A stretch of DNA of 37,690 bases from a virus (IMGVR_UViG_3300047495_000027:1-37690), one strand, 5' to 3'. Positions 23,789 through 30,432 are shown, counted from the first letter of the stretch. Translations and numbers: made by a program. The notes: generated from the letters alone by a model not told the origin.

Positions 23789-24910
23789 ATGGCTTCTTTT
23801 ATTCCTCCCGGTAGACAAGTTTTCTTGGATGTAAATTCAAATCCCCTGACTGGTGGAACTGTAGTTACGTCAATACCAGGAACATCTACACCTAAAACTA
23901 CTTACCAAGATAGTGCTGGCACTATTGCAAATACAAATCCAATTGTATTAGACCAGAATGGATCATGTATAATACTAGGAACTGGAGCATATAGAGAACA
24001 AGTATATGATTCAAGTTCGAATTTGGTCTTTGATGCCGTAACCGGCACTCCACAATTCCAAGACTTGCAGGACAATGGCGGCACTGTCAGCATCCAGAAT
24101 CTGGCGGTAACGACCAATGGCACTAGCGTCACACCGACGGCTGGCGACAACTCGACCAAGATCGCGACTACTGCTTTTGTCAAAGCAGCGGTCGGCGTCA
24201 GCATGATCCAGCCGACGCTCTATGGCCTAATCCTGAGCAACGATGCGAGCAACCCAAACACCGTCCTCGATATTGCCCTAGGCGGAGCCGTAAACAGCAC
24301 TGGGGCTGTCTACATGAGTCTGGTCAGTGGAACGACCAAGACATTCTCAAACTTTGCCGCAGGGAATGGAAACGGGGCTTTGGATACCGGCACAAAGACC
24401 AGCAGCACCGGCTATCACGTCCACCTCATCGCGACTACATCTGGAACGGTCGATATCCTGTTTTCATTGTCTGCGACCGCCCCAACGCTTCCTAGCGGGT
24501 ACACGTATTTTGTGAATATCGGATGGGTTTATATCAACAGCAGCGGAAATATCCAGCTTTTCACCCAAAAAGGAAATAAGTTCTTTCAGAATGTTGTCGC
24601 TAATGATTATAATGCTACTGTTAGTACCACAACACTTACCATTACTCACAATGTTCCTACTGGAATAAACGTTGATGTTTTTGGCAACATATTCATGAAT
24701 TCGTCAACGACGGCTGTCATATATTTCCAATCTTTTTACGAAGTACCATTTTCAGGAATTACTGTAGGTAACATGTATGGCACAGCGACCCAGGCTGCAT
24801 TTACAAAAACAACAAACACTTTAGGCCAGACAAAGATTACGTCAAATACGGCTGGAGTGCCGGTCACCATCGAAAATCATGGCTTCATCTACCCTCGTGG
24901 CTTACAGTAA
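23789..24910 (+). CDS. Short tailspike/tail fibre with P22-like head-binding domain, 373 aa
   Basis: AGGAG precedes the ATG. Residues 1-~80 (FIPPGRQVFLDVNSNPLTGGTVVTSIPGTSTPKTTYQDSAG..., NPIVLDQNG, GAYREQVYDSS) are typical of the P22 tailspike head-binding domain that docks on gp10. A fibre-type linker follows (GTSVTPTAGDNSTKIATTAFVKAAVG), then a beta-rich C-terminal region of ~200 residues (VDVFGNIFMNSSTTAVIYFQSFY). P22 tailspike has 667 aa with a beta-helix endorhamnosidase; no such repeat is seen here. Base composition changes along the gene (AT-rich at both ends, GC-richer in the middle), suggesting mosaic origin. It may be a receptor-binding fibre without enzyme activity. Confidence 0.85.
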   Translation: MASFIPPGRQVFLDVNSNPLTGGTVVTSIPGTSTPKTTYQDSAGTIANTNPIVLDQNGSCIILGTGAYREQVYDSSSNLVFDAVTGTPQFQDLQDNGGTVSIQNLAVTTNGTSVTPTAGDNSTKIATTAFVKAAVGVSMIQPTLYGLILSNDASNPNTVLDIALGGAVNSTGAVYMSLVSGTTKTFSNFAAGNGNGALDTGTKTSSTGYHVHLIATTSGTVDILFSLSATAPTLPSGYTYFVNIGWVYINSSGNIQLFTQKGNKFFQNVVANDYNATVSTTTLTITHNVPTGINVDVFGNIFMNSSTTAVIYFQSFYEVPFSGITVGNMYGTATQAAFTKTTNTLGQTKITSNTAGVPVTIENHGFIYPRGLQ

Positions 24911-24913
24911 GCC

Positions 24914-25327
24914 ATGACAACCGAGAGCTGGCTCCAATTAGCACAATGGATAATCGGTGGTGCGGTCTGCGGAATTTTGCTACTTGTTGGCTGGGTTCAT
25001 AAAAACGGACGTGAAGAACGTGCCCGCATGGAAAAAAATGGCAACGAGGAACGGCAAAAATTATGGGATGCCCAGCATGATATGGAAAACAAAACCACGG
25101 CCTCCATGCTTAGGGTAAGTATGGATCACATGCAGTTAAAAGATGATTTCCAAAAAAATCAGATGACGGTTAGTGACCGGATCACGGCGCAGGGCGACGT
25201 GTTGCGGCAGGATATGCAGCGTACGGTCGATCCAATCAAGCAACAGCTTACTCAAGTACAAAGTTCCGTCGATTCGATGCGCGGCCAGTTCGATACCGTT
25301 ATTGACTTGTTGAGAGGGCAAAAATGA
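24914..25327 (+). CDS. Membrane-anchored coiled-coil protein at the start of the lysis block, 137 aa
   Basis: A hydrophobic helix lies at about residues 8-27 (LAQWIIGGAVCGILLLVGWV). A long charged, Gln-rich region follows with coiled-coil character (NGREERARMEKNGNEERQK, QQLTQVQSSVDSMRGQFDTVIDLLRG). The stop overlaps the lysozyme start as ATGA. It might be a holin, an antiholin or an unrelated membrane protein; one transmembrane segment and coupling to the endolysin support a lysis-related role. No family was recognised with certainty. Confidence 0.65.
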   Translation: MTTESWLQLAQWIIGGAVCGILLLVGWVHKNGREERARMEKNGNEERQKLWDAQHDMENKTTASMLRVSMDHMQLKDDFQKNQMTVSDRITAQGDVLRQDMQRTVDPIKQQLTQVQSSVDSMRGQFDTVIDLLRGQK

Positions 25328-25800
25328 CGATCCCACAATCAATCCTCTCCATCCTTGAGCCTTTCCTGATCCAATGGGAAGGCAAGGAATATCACGCCTA
25401 CCGTGACGGCGCAGGCGTGTGGACTATCGGCATAGGCTCTACCAGCAATGTACGGCCCGGCATGGTGATCGATGATGCGGGAATAGTCGAACGGCTCCAG
25501 AACGACACCACAACCGCTTATAATGGCGTCTTGGCCCATCTAGCGCCGGGTATAAAGCTAAATAACCATCAAAGTGCTGCGCTTATCAGTTTTGTGTTCA
25601 ATCTGGGGGTTGGCGCATTGGCCGTATCGAACTTGCTGAAGCACATCAATCAGGAAGATTATGACAATCTGGAAGCCGACTTTCTGGCATGGGATCACAT
25701 GCACGTGGACGGCCAGCTGGTAGAAAGCCCAGGATTGCGCAATCGACGGGAAGCAGAATATCAGCTATGGAGTACGCCGGATGAACCCACTGAAGCCTAG
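25324..25800 (+). CDS. Endolysin, GH24 lysozyme (T4/P22 type)
   Basis: 158 aa. The GH24 catalytic triad is visible: Glu19 (QWEGKEYHAYRD), Asp28 and Thr34 (GAGVWTIGIGST). The later motif NNHQSAALISFVFNLGVGAL and C-terminal GLRNRREAEYQLW are typical. It cleaves the MurNAc-GlcNAc bond of peptidoglycan. No signal peptide or SAR helix is obvious at the N-terminus, so a holin should be needed for release. It overlaps the next gene by 20 bp. Confidence 0.95.
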   Translation: MTIPQSILSILEPFLIQWEGKEYHAYRDGAGVWTIGIGSTSNVRPGMVIDDAGIVERLQNDTTTAYNGVLAHLAPGIKLNNHQSAALISFVFNLGVGALAVSNLLKHINQEDYDNLEADFLAWDHMHVDGQLVESPGLRNRREAEYQLWSTPDEPTEA

Positions 25801-25999
25801 ACTTCACGTTAATCCCCTGCACGCACTGGCCGAATGGAAAACATGGATGGCTTTATCTGCCCCACTTTGGGGATGGGGCATTCTGGAAACCGGCAAGCTG
25901 CATCTGGGGCTTTGCGGCGCGGCGACACTTTTTAATTGCATTGCGGCAATAATGCGGCAAGATTCCCCGGATGCAACTACGAACGAGCCGCAATCGTGA
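25781..25999 (+). CDS. Putative holin, 72 aa, two hydrophobic helices
   Basis: It starts inside the end of the endolysin gene and ends in a GTGA overlap with the spanin gene. It has two hydrophobic segments (about 21-38 WMALSAPLWGWGILETG, and 41-58 HLGLCGAATLFNCIAAIM), a basic N-terminus and a polar C-terminus. Size, topology and position between endolysin and spanins fit a holin. Another small membrane role cannot be excluded, since the upstream 137-aa protein is a competing candidate. Confidence 0.65.
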   Translation: MNPLKPRLHVNPLHALAEWKTWMALSAPLWGWGILETGKLHLGLCGAATLFNCIAAIMRQDSPDATTNEPQS

Positions 26000-26373
26000 C
26001 TTATTTTCTGATCGTTCTGGGTGTGATAATCGCCTGTCTGGGCGGTTTGGCTTATTGGGAACACCATGAAAACAGCATACTCACAGGCCAAATTGCGACT
26101 TATCAGGCGGATTTGGCAACGGCTCAATCGATCAATGCGGATAATGCAGTCCAGCTTGCCAAGCTTAAAATGGACGCCGACGAAGCGGGCAAGATCGTCG
26201 CCTCGGTCGATGAAAAGCAATTAGAGGATCAGAAAAACACCAACACCATTATCCAGAAAGTCCATGATGCGCCAAAATCTTCCTGTGTTGCTATGCCTAA
26301 CGCTATCCTCGTTGCTGTTAGCGGCGTGTACCAGCAACACACCAACCATGCTGGTACAGCAAAACGTAATTAA
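25996..26373 (+). CDS. Rz: Inner-membrane spanin (Rz-like), 125 aa
   Basis: The GTG start at 25996 is coupled to the holin-like gene by GTGA; the longer in-frame ATG at 25936 lies inside that gene. The N-terminal helix (TYFLIVLGVIIACLGGLAYW) anchors the protein. A periplasmic helical region follows (LTGQIATYQADLATAQSINADNAVQLAKLKMDADEAGKIV). An outer-membrane spanin starts within its 3' end in another frame, the classic Rz/Rz1 arrangement. Together they fuse inner and outer membranes in the last lysis step. Confidence 0.85.
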   Translation: MTYFLIVLGVIIACLGGLAYWEHHENSILTGQIATYQADLATAQSINADNAVQLAKLKMDADEAGKIVASVDEKQLEDQKNTNTIIQKVHDAPKSSCVAMPNAILVAVSGVYQQHTNHAGTAKRN

Positions 26374-26560
26374 GGAAGCCATACCTCCGGAGCTTTTGGT
26401 CATACCTCCGGAGCCTGATCTTCCAAACCTGACAAGTCCAACTGCAATTCAGATTGGGCAGTACATGGTTGAGGAACAGGCTTGGGCCTATCAGCTGGAA
26501 GATCGTTTGACCGCAATCAAAACGTGGAGTGATCAGGATGTCGAACCACCGCAAAAATGA
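26264..26560 (+). CDS. Rz1: Outer-membrane spanin lipoprotein (Rz1-like), 98 aa
   Basis: The start lies 110 bp inside the Rz-like gene in a different frame, and the gene runs past its end. A lipoprotein signal with lipobox LLAAC ends at Cys22. The mature part is Pro-rich (IPPELLVIPPEPDLPNL), as expected for Rz1 proteins, and ends with a helical segment. The partially overlapping arrangement (not fully embedded) is a known Rz/Rz1 variant. Confidence 0.88.
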   Translation: MMRQNLPVLLCLTLSSLLLAACTSNTPTMLVQQNVIKEAIPPELLVIPPEPDLPNLTSPTAIQIGQYMVEEQAWAYQLEDRLTAIKTWSDQDVEPPQK

Positions 26561-26684
26561 CCGGCCTTATGTGCGGCTGATCGTCATCAATACCAAACCA
26601 CTGCCGCCGGCAAAGCCCAAACCGACGCGGCTGGTATTGGTGCTAGCAAAGCCGCAGCCAGAATTGCTGCGTTTGGGAAGTTAG
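26538..26684 (+). CDS. Small basic, Pro-rich ORF, 48 aa
   Basis: It overlaps the end of the Rz1-like gene by 23 bp and starts behind GGAG at a fair distance. The peptide (SNHRKNDRPYVRLIVINTK..., PPAKPKPTRLVLVLAKPQ) is very basic. Its stop codon falls in the left arm of a long inverted repeat. No family was recognised; translation is plausible but unproven. Confidence 0.4.
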   Translation: MSNHRKNDRPYVRLIVINTKPLPPAKPKPTRLVLVLAKPQPELLRLGS

Positions 26685-26716
26685 CAAAGTTAGTGCCGAA
26701 ACGCTAACTTTGCTAA
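26681..26716. repeat. Perfect 13-bp inverted repeat, likely bidirectional terminator
   Basis: TTAGCAAAGTTAG (26681-26693) and its exact complement CTAACTTTGCTAA (26704-26716) flank a 10-nt loop. It sits at the end of the late operon and includes the last stop codon. There is no U-run, so a factor-dependent stop, an RNA-stability hairpin or a protein site is also possible. Confidence 0.6.
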
Positions 26717-27112
26717 TATGGAGTCGGGCGCGGTTACGATCCGCATTCGATCTGAGAGCAAGCCCAGCCATCGGCACCATGCCATACCCAACGTAATTGT
26801 GCAGCGGCCAGTCGCTACGCTGGCTCCCAACAGCTATCGTGGCTATGCAGGTCTGGGCAATGCATAGCATCTTGGTACGTCTGCTTTCCGTACTGCGCTG
26901 CACAGTTAACGGGGTTAATTATTCCAGTGTATCCATCATTCTAGATTAGCAATCCGGAAACCCCGTTAACTCTACAGCGATTGCGGGCCTTCCACCTGCC
27001 GGAACCGTGCGCACGGTCTCTGAAACTTCGCTCAACTTACGTTAAGTGGTCGGCATAGCTACAGTTCCCACTCGTATGCCCAAGCCGGAAAAAACCGATC
27101 CCGGCGAATCTC
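26685..27112. other. Convergent intergenic region with long inverted repeats, no convincing gene
   Basis: This 428-bp gap separates the 3' end of the late operon (+) from the 3' end of the leftward operon (-). It holds two long inverted repeats (26681-26716 and 26904-26971), a perfect 14-bp palindrome ACCGTGCGCACGGT at 27004-27017, and no T-tract. A 49-codon + ORF (26718-26867) and an 86-codon - ORF (26643-26903) are present but have no Shine-Dalgarno and no recognised sequence. No tRNA fold was seen. Confidence 0.6.
26904..26971. repeat. 13-bp inverted repeat with 42-nt centre
   Basis: AGTTAACGGGGTT (26904-26916) pairs exactly with AACCCCGTTAACT (26959-26971). The AT-rich 42-nt centre holds no gene. 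GTTAAC at the outer end of both arms is itself palindromic. It may be a terminator for the leftward operon or a binding site. Confidence 0.55.
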
Positions 27113-27289
27113 TTAAGCCGCTGGCTTATCATCCTCAGCCGGTGGCGTACCAGCCGCTTCCGCATCGGCAACCGTATAATCGACATGGTGTTCGGTTGAA
27201 ACAGTCGATTCGTGGTTTTCGCCAAAGAAAGCCTCGACAGCTTTCAGAAACTCGGCACCCTTGGTTTTCAGCTCTTCAAGTAAGTCCAT
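27113..27289 (-). CDS. Small acidic protein, 58 aa
   Basis: I start it at 27289 (MDLLEELKTKGAEFLKAVEAFF), where GGAG lies eight bases upstream; the longer frame to 27448 overlaps the neighbouring membrane gene and is rejected. It has a helical N-terminal half, then a Thr/His stretch and an acidic Pro-rich tail. It is the last gene of the leftward operon. Function unknown. Confidence 0.6.
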   Translation of the reverse strand: MDLLEELKTKGAEFLKAVEAFFGENHESTVSTEHHVDYTVADAEAAGTPPAEDDKPAA

Positions 27290-27291
27290 TT

Positions 27292-27477
27292 TCAGGCTCC
27301 GTGATAGATGGAAGGGGCGTACCCGGTTAGCATACCGACTAACCACAGAACAGCAATGACGATCAGGACGACGCGCACCACCTGACCAAACGGTGCTGGT
27401 AACGGCAGCAAACTGATCAAATACCAGATCAGGCCAGCGACGATGCAAAAGATTAGGATACTTATCAGGATGGACAT
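27292..27477 (-). CDS. Small two-helix membrane protein, 61 aa
   Basis: CGGAG precedes the start. Almost the whole protein is hydrophobic: ISILIFCIVAGLIWYLISLLPLP and VVRVVLIVIAVLWLVGMLTGY, with the motif LLPLPAPFGQV between them. I recognise this pattern from short phage and prophage membrane proteins of unknown role. Its place in the early leftward operon, away from the lysis genes, argues against a holin. Confidence 0.7.
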   Translation of the reverse strand: MSILISILIFCIVAGLIWYLISLLPLPAPFGQVVRVVLIVIAVLWLVGMLTGYAPSIYHGA

Positions 27478-27491
27478 GAGATGCGCTCCGG

Positions 27492-27932
27492 TTATTTCGA
27501 TAATAATGCGCTATTTCTGACTGGCTGGCAAGTCTTCAAGTATGGCTTGCAAAGAATCCACAGTTTCCTGAAGTTCTTCAAAGTTTCCTGAAGTTCTTCA
27601 ACCTTTTTTTCTAGTTCCTTAATACGCGCCTCTTTCTCGGCAATCGTGTCGATGAAAGGCACAGGATTTTTGGGAAACGCGGCCATTGTTTCACGTGAAA
27701 CATCGGCCTGTGCATTGAGGGAACTTTGCGATTGCCATCCCTGTTTTAAATAACCGAAGTCACGTGGTTCGGTAACGGACGCATGATTATGGCACACATT
27801 ACATTCGCCATAATGCCACGTCGATACGCCTTCACGCGGCTTTTGACCGTACTTTTTGCCACAGTGTTGGCATACCCAACTCGGTTGATGCTGCGTGATA
27901 GTCCGTTTTAGCTGGCGCGGTAAATTAACCAT
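27492..27932 (-). CDS. Zn-ribbon protein with frameshifted C-terminus, 146 aa as read
   Basis: The N-terminal part carries a clear zinc ribbon: WVCQHCGKKYGQKP...STWHYGECNVCHNHASVTEPRDFGYL, a motif of many phage proteins. A coiled coil follows (EKEARIKELEKKVEELQETL). An exact 20-bp tandem duplication (27562-27601) then shifts the frame, so the end reads LKNFRKLWILCKPYLKT... . With one copy the frame would continue as a regular coiled coil (ELQETVDSLQAILEDLPASQK) and stop at 27511. The function of the family is unknown; metal-dependent nucleic-acid or protein binding is likely. It overlaps the gene upstream by 8 bp. Confidence 0.75.
   Translation of the reverse strand: MVNLPRQLKRTITQHQPSWVCQHCGKKYGQKPREGVSTWHYGECNVCHNHASVTEPRDFGYLKQGWQSQSSLNAQADVSRETMAAFPKNPVPFIDTIAEKEARIKELEKKVEELQETLKNFRKLWILCKPYLKTCQPVRNSALLSK
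27562..27601. repeat. Exact 20-bp tandem duplication inside the Zn-ribbon gene
   Basis: AGTTTCCTGAAGTTCTTCAA occurs twice in a row (27562-27581 and 27582-27601). Twenty is not a multiple of three, so the number of copies sets the reading frame of the C-terminus. Confidence 0.9.
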
Positions 27933-28092
27933 AGTATACCGCCAGTCCCAGCAGGATAAGAGCTGCCAGTGCGATACAGCTGGTCAGGCAACAGACAGCC
28001 TCGCTGAACCGTTCACGCGGTTTATGGCGCTCTTGAAGCAGTTGGATGACAGGGCCGCCGTCGATGCGAAGGAATTCGATGTGTGTGGTCAT
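27925..28092 (-). CDS. Small tail-anchored membrane protein, 55 aa
   Basis: The start at 28092 overlaps the stop of the gene upstream as ATGA and has GGAG nearby; the longer frame to 28152 is rejected. The N-terminal half is polar (MTTHIEFLRIDGGPVIQLLQERHKPRERF). A single hydrophobic helix at the C-terminus (CCLTSCIALAALILLGLAVYY) would anchor it. Function unknown. Confidence 0.6.
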   Translation of the reverse strand: MTTHIEFLRIDGGPVIQLLQERHKPRERFSEAVCCLTSCIALAALILLGLAVYYG

Positions 28093-28532
28093 GCTACTCC
28101 CCATTCTTTTAAAATGTTTTCGCAAACTTCGTAAGATTTTTTGTCCCTCCAAGGAGTTGTGGAATCATTGTAAAACCATTTTTGACCTTTCCACTTAATC
28201 CATTCTTCAGGATCATTAGCTATGGGCTGATGATTTATATTTCGCGACCATATAGGCTGATAATCGCGATTAAACAAAACCTCACGTCCATCTTCACAAG
28301 TCCACATACCATAAGGCAATTTATGGCGTAATGGCTTCCAATCAGAGGGAAGTTGTTTTTTACATTTTACAATATCAGTCAACTCACATTCGCCCTCACC
28401 CCAATCTGTCAGAATTTTTACACTAAAGTAATTATCCTTGCTAATGACCTTACCATAATTGCATTCGCTACGAAGCGACCAAGAGCGGGGGCGCTTAATC
28501 CGAACGGTATCGCCTTCTTTAAGTTTTCTCAT
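28089..28532 (-). CDS. Conserved-type phage hypothetical protein, 147 aa
   Basis: AAGGAG precedes the start. The first ~55 residues look like a small beta-barrel (EGDTVRIKRPRSWSLRSECNYGKVISKDNYFSVKIL), similar to an SH3/KOW-type fold. The C-terminal half has WKGQKWFYNDSTTPWRDKKSYEVCENILKEWGV, which I recognise as a recurrent phage motif without known role. AT-rich compared with its neighbours. Confidence 0.7.
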   Translation of the reverse strand: MRKLKEGDTVRIKRPRSWSLRSECNYGKVISKDNYFSVKILTDWGEGECELTDIVKCKKQLPSDWKPLRHKLPYGMWTCEDGREVLFNRDYQPIWSRNINHQPIANDPEEWIKWKGQKWFYNDSTTPWRDKKSYEVCENILKEWGVA

Positions 28533-28550
28533 TTCACAATCTCCTTATGT

Positions 28551-29039
28551 CTAAAAGGGTATTTCATCATTTAAGTCCGTAGTATCAGCCACATAAGCAT
28601 TGGCCTTCGCCTTGCTATGCGCTGACTGCTTGACTGCGACCTGACCGACTTCTTCCAGCGTTTTTGGCCGTGATCGGTAGTAACCAACCTTGTTCTGCGG
28701 TTCGTACCCCGGTTGTGTTTCGATCTTGAGCGTTACCCGACCGGATTTTCCTTCCATCTCATGCGGCAATAGCTTGCCAGTGCCGTAAACCAAACCGACA
28801 CATTCGCAGAACTGCCGGATTTTCGGTGGATAGCTAGACGGCAGATAATCGAATACACCGCGCGAATGCCCCTGATTGTTGTAAACGGTCAGGTTCAGCT
28901 TGATGTAAGGGCCTTTCGCGCCGGCACCTTCGGTAGCAGACAAAACACTGAACTGGTATTCACCAGCCGGCCAAGGTTGAAACGCATTGTTGGCCTTGGC
29001 TTCTTCAATTTGCTCAGGTGTTTCTGGAATGTAGTCCAT
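28551..29039 (-). CDS. DUF669-type ssDNA-binding protein, 162 aa
   Basis: The start at 29039 (MDYIPETPEQIEEAKAN) overlaps the stop of the ATPase gene (TAATG) and has AAGGAA upstream. The sequence AFQPWPAGEYQFSVLSATEGAGAKGPYIKLNLTVYN, then RQFCECVGL and GRVTLKIETQPGYEPQNKVGYY, fits the DUF669 family, phage OB-fold proteins that act as single-strand DNA-binding partners. It ends with an acidic tip (DLNDEIPF), as SSB proteins do. Pairing with a RecA-like ATPase supports a recombination role. Confidence 0.82.
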   Translation of the reverse strand: MDYIPETPEQIEEAKANNAFQPWPAGEYQFSVLSATEGAGAKGPYIKLNLTVYNNQGHSRGVFDYLPSSYPPKIRQFCECVGLVYGTGKLLPHEMEGKSGRVTLKIETQPGYEPQNKVGYYRSRPKTLEEVGQVAVKQSAHSKAKANAYVADTTDLNDEIPF

Positions 29040-29929
29040 TATTTTGTTTCCTTCTTGCTCAGCGCCGCAATGCATTTCGCGGCTTGTTCGGTTGTCAGTT
29101 CTTCGAGGCTTTCGGCATTGGCTGCCTTAAACCACTTGGCTTTCAGATCTTCGCCATCTTTCCGCTCTTCGAGAATGAAGGTTAGCTCCTTTACCTGTTC
29201 AGCAGTCGCCAACACAATCGGAGCGGCCTCTTTGGCTATGATATCCTCACCGTAACGGCTGGCAAACTCGGCAAACGACCACGGGAATGTCTCTCCCATT
29301 GGGAAGCTGTCGAACCGGCTTTTCACAATGCGGGCAATGCGGACATTTGGACCAGGGTTCAGGATGTTCAGGCATAGATCGAGTTCATAGCCGACTTTCT
29401 CGAAAGCATCGAACGTCTTGCCAATTTCCTCACGCGAGCCGTTTGCCATGCCCCACTCGGCTTTCTCATGGGCGATGAGAACCACATTCATGTCGGCTCG
29501 GTTGACCCAGTTGAGCAGCTGCATGGTGAGCCGTGTGGCCGGCTTCTTGCTGGCTCCGAAAGCATCCTTGCTGCCAAGCCGTTCAGCCTCGTCGCTGATT
29601 GCGGAATTGTAAATGGCCGACAAGCTATCGATGATCAGGGTTTTGTATGGATGCTTGACAGTGGCGAGGGTTTTTACTTCTTCCACAACCGCCGCAAAGT
29701 CCCGGCTACCCTGTTCGGGGCCGAAATAAACGCCACCGCTGGCGATAAGCTTCTTGCGGTATTGATCCTGTTTGGCACCGCCTTCACTGTCTACATAGTA
29801 GCAGGACGGAAAATCAAGCGAGGCATGCGTTTTTCCACTGCCATATTTTCCGTAGATCAGGATTTTGGGGCGCACCGGCGCGATTTCAGTTGGCTTTACA
29901 GCTTTTAACGAACGTACTTGAGAGGACAT
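29039..29929 (-). CDS. RecA-like ATPase, AAA_24 / Sak4-type recombinase
   Basis: 296 aa. Walker A is at 27-34 (GKYGSGKT) and Walker B at 97-102 (TLIIDS), followed by a sensor-like VVLIAHEK. This is the layout of the phage NTP-binding AAA_24 family, which includes Sak4 single-strand annealing/RecA-core proteins. A C-terminal ~70-residue helical extension (EQVKELTFILEERKDGEDLKAKWFKAANAESLEELT) is typical of those next to SSB-like genes. It is the first gene after the leftward promoter and would act in phage recombination or replication repair. Annealing activity itself is inferred. Confidence 0.85.
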   Translation of the reverse strand: MSSQVRSLKAVKPTEIAPVRPKILIYGKYGSGKTHASLDFPSCYYVDSEGGAKQDQYRKKLIASGGVYFGPEQGSRDFAAVVEEVKTLATVKHPYKTLIIDSLSAIYNSAISDEAERLGSKDAFGASKKPATRLTMQLLNWVNRADMNVVLIAHEKAEWGMANGSREEIGKTFDAFEKVGYELDLCLNILNPGPNVRIARIVKSRFDSFPMGETFPWSFAEFASRYGEDIIAKEAAPIVLATAEQVKELTFILEERKDGEDLKAKWFKAANAESLEELTTEQAAKCIAALSKKETK

Positions 29930-29965
29930 TGTAGGGTTTCCTTATTCCCGTTGGTTTACTCGGTG

Positions 29966-29994
29966 AAGATAGGCGCATGAAAACAGCCTGTCAA
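29966..29994 (-). promoter_or_regulatory. Leftward early promoter (PL-like)
   Basis: On the minus strand, a perfect TTGACA (29994-29989) and TATCTT (29971-29966) are spaced exactly 17 bp. Transcription would start near 29959, about 30 nt before the ATPase start codon. This is the best sigma70 match in the window. Confidence 0.75.
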
Positions 29995-30001
29995 CACAAT
30001 T

Positions 30002-30033
30002 CGTTATGATAAATAATACATTGCGTTATGATA
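30002..30033. promoter_or_regulatory. Two operator-like direct repeats between divergent promoters
   Basis: CGTTATGATA occurs at 30002-30011 and 30024-30033, 22 bp (two helical turns) apart. They lie between the leftward -35 and the rightward -10, and the second overlaps the rightward -35/spacer. This is where a Cro-type regulator would bind to control both directions. Confidence 0.6.
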
Positions 30034-30049
30034 CTGCGCATGATATAGA
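30021..30049 (+). promoter_or_regulatory. Rightward early promoter (PR-like)
   Basis: TTGCGT (30021-30026) and TATAGA (30044-30049) are 17 bp apart, with TGA just before the -10. The predicted start falls on or next to the ATG at 30056, so the first transcript may be leaderless. Confidence 0.6.
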
Positions 30050-30055
30050 TACGGT

Positions 30056-30289
30056 ATGGAAATTGAACAAACCACACCATATGTCGCGCCTTACACGTTT
30101 GGCAAAACCAAGTTTGCTGATTGGTTGCGGGAAAATAGGTGGCATTGCGGCGGATTTGCACGGGATTACGGTTTCCATCCGTCTGAAATCCAGATGTTTG
30201 CTGGTGGCAGTCGCAGGCCGACATTGGAGAAGGCTTTGCGCATTGAGAAGATCACCAAGCGCAAGGTGAAAGTGCAGGATTGGATATGA
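30056..30289 (+). CDS. Small Cro-like HTH regulator, 77 aa
   Basis: The protein contains a helix-turn-helix-like region: TKFADWLRENRWHCGGFARDYGFHPSEIQMFAGGSRRPTLEKALRIEKIT, in which RDYGFHPSEIQMFAGGSRRPT matches the usual turn and recognition-helix layout of Cro/CI-type proteins. A basic tail follows (KRKVKVQDWI). It is the first gene to the right of the divergent promoter region. No Shine-Dalgarno precedes the ATG. It probably controls the two early promoters. No CI-type partner was found. Confidence 0.75.
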   Translation: MEIEQTTPYVAPYTFGKTKFADWLRENRWHCGGFARDYGFHPSEIQMFAGGSRRPTLEKALRIEKITKRKVKVQDWI

Positions 30290-30432
30290 ACAAAGAACTC
30301 GAACTCCTTCACAGCATCCGCGATGAGGTGCTTGCCAAGTGGCATTTGCGGCACAGCCGGAAGTACGCGCAGCAGCTTAAGGAGATTACGCTGTATGTGC
30401 TGCGGGCGGAGATGCGTGGTGCCATAACGTGA
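30286..30432 (+). CDS. Small helical protein, 48 aa
   Basis: The ATG overlaps the regulator stop (ATGA), and the stop overlaps the GTG of the methyltransferase (GTGA). The peptide (NKELELLHSIRDEVLAKWHLRHSRKYAQQLKEITLYVLRAEM) is charged and helical. Function unknown. Confidence 0.6.
   Translation: MNKELELLHSIRDEVLAKWHLRHSRKYAQQLKEITLYVLRAEMRGAIT

Noticed and set aside
26643-26903. 86-codon minus-strand ORF in the convergent gap
   Set aside because: It reads through the long hairpin at 26681-26716, lacks a Shine-Dalgarno and has no recognised sequence.
26720-27000. Possible tRNA in the intergenic gap
   Set aside because: A T-loop-like ATTCGATC was examined, but no matching T-stem, acceptor or anticodon stem could be drawn on either strand.
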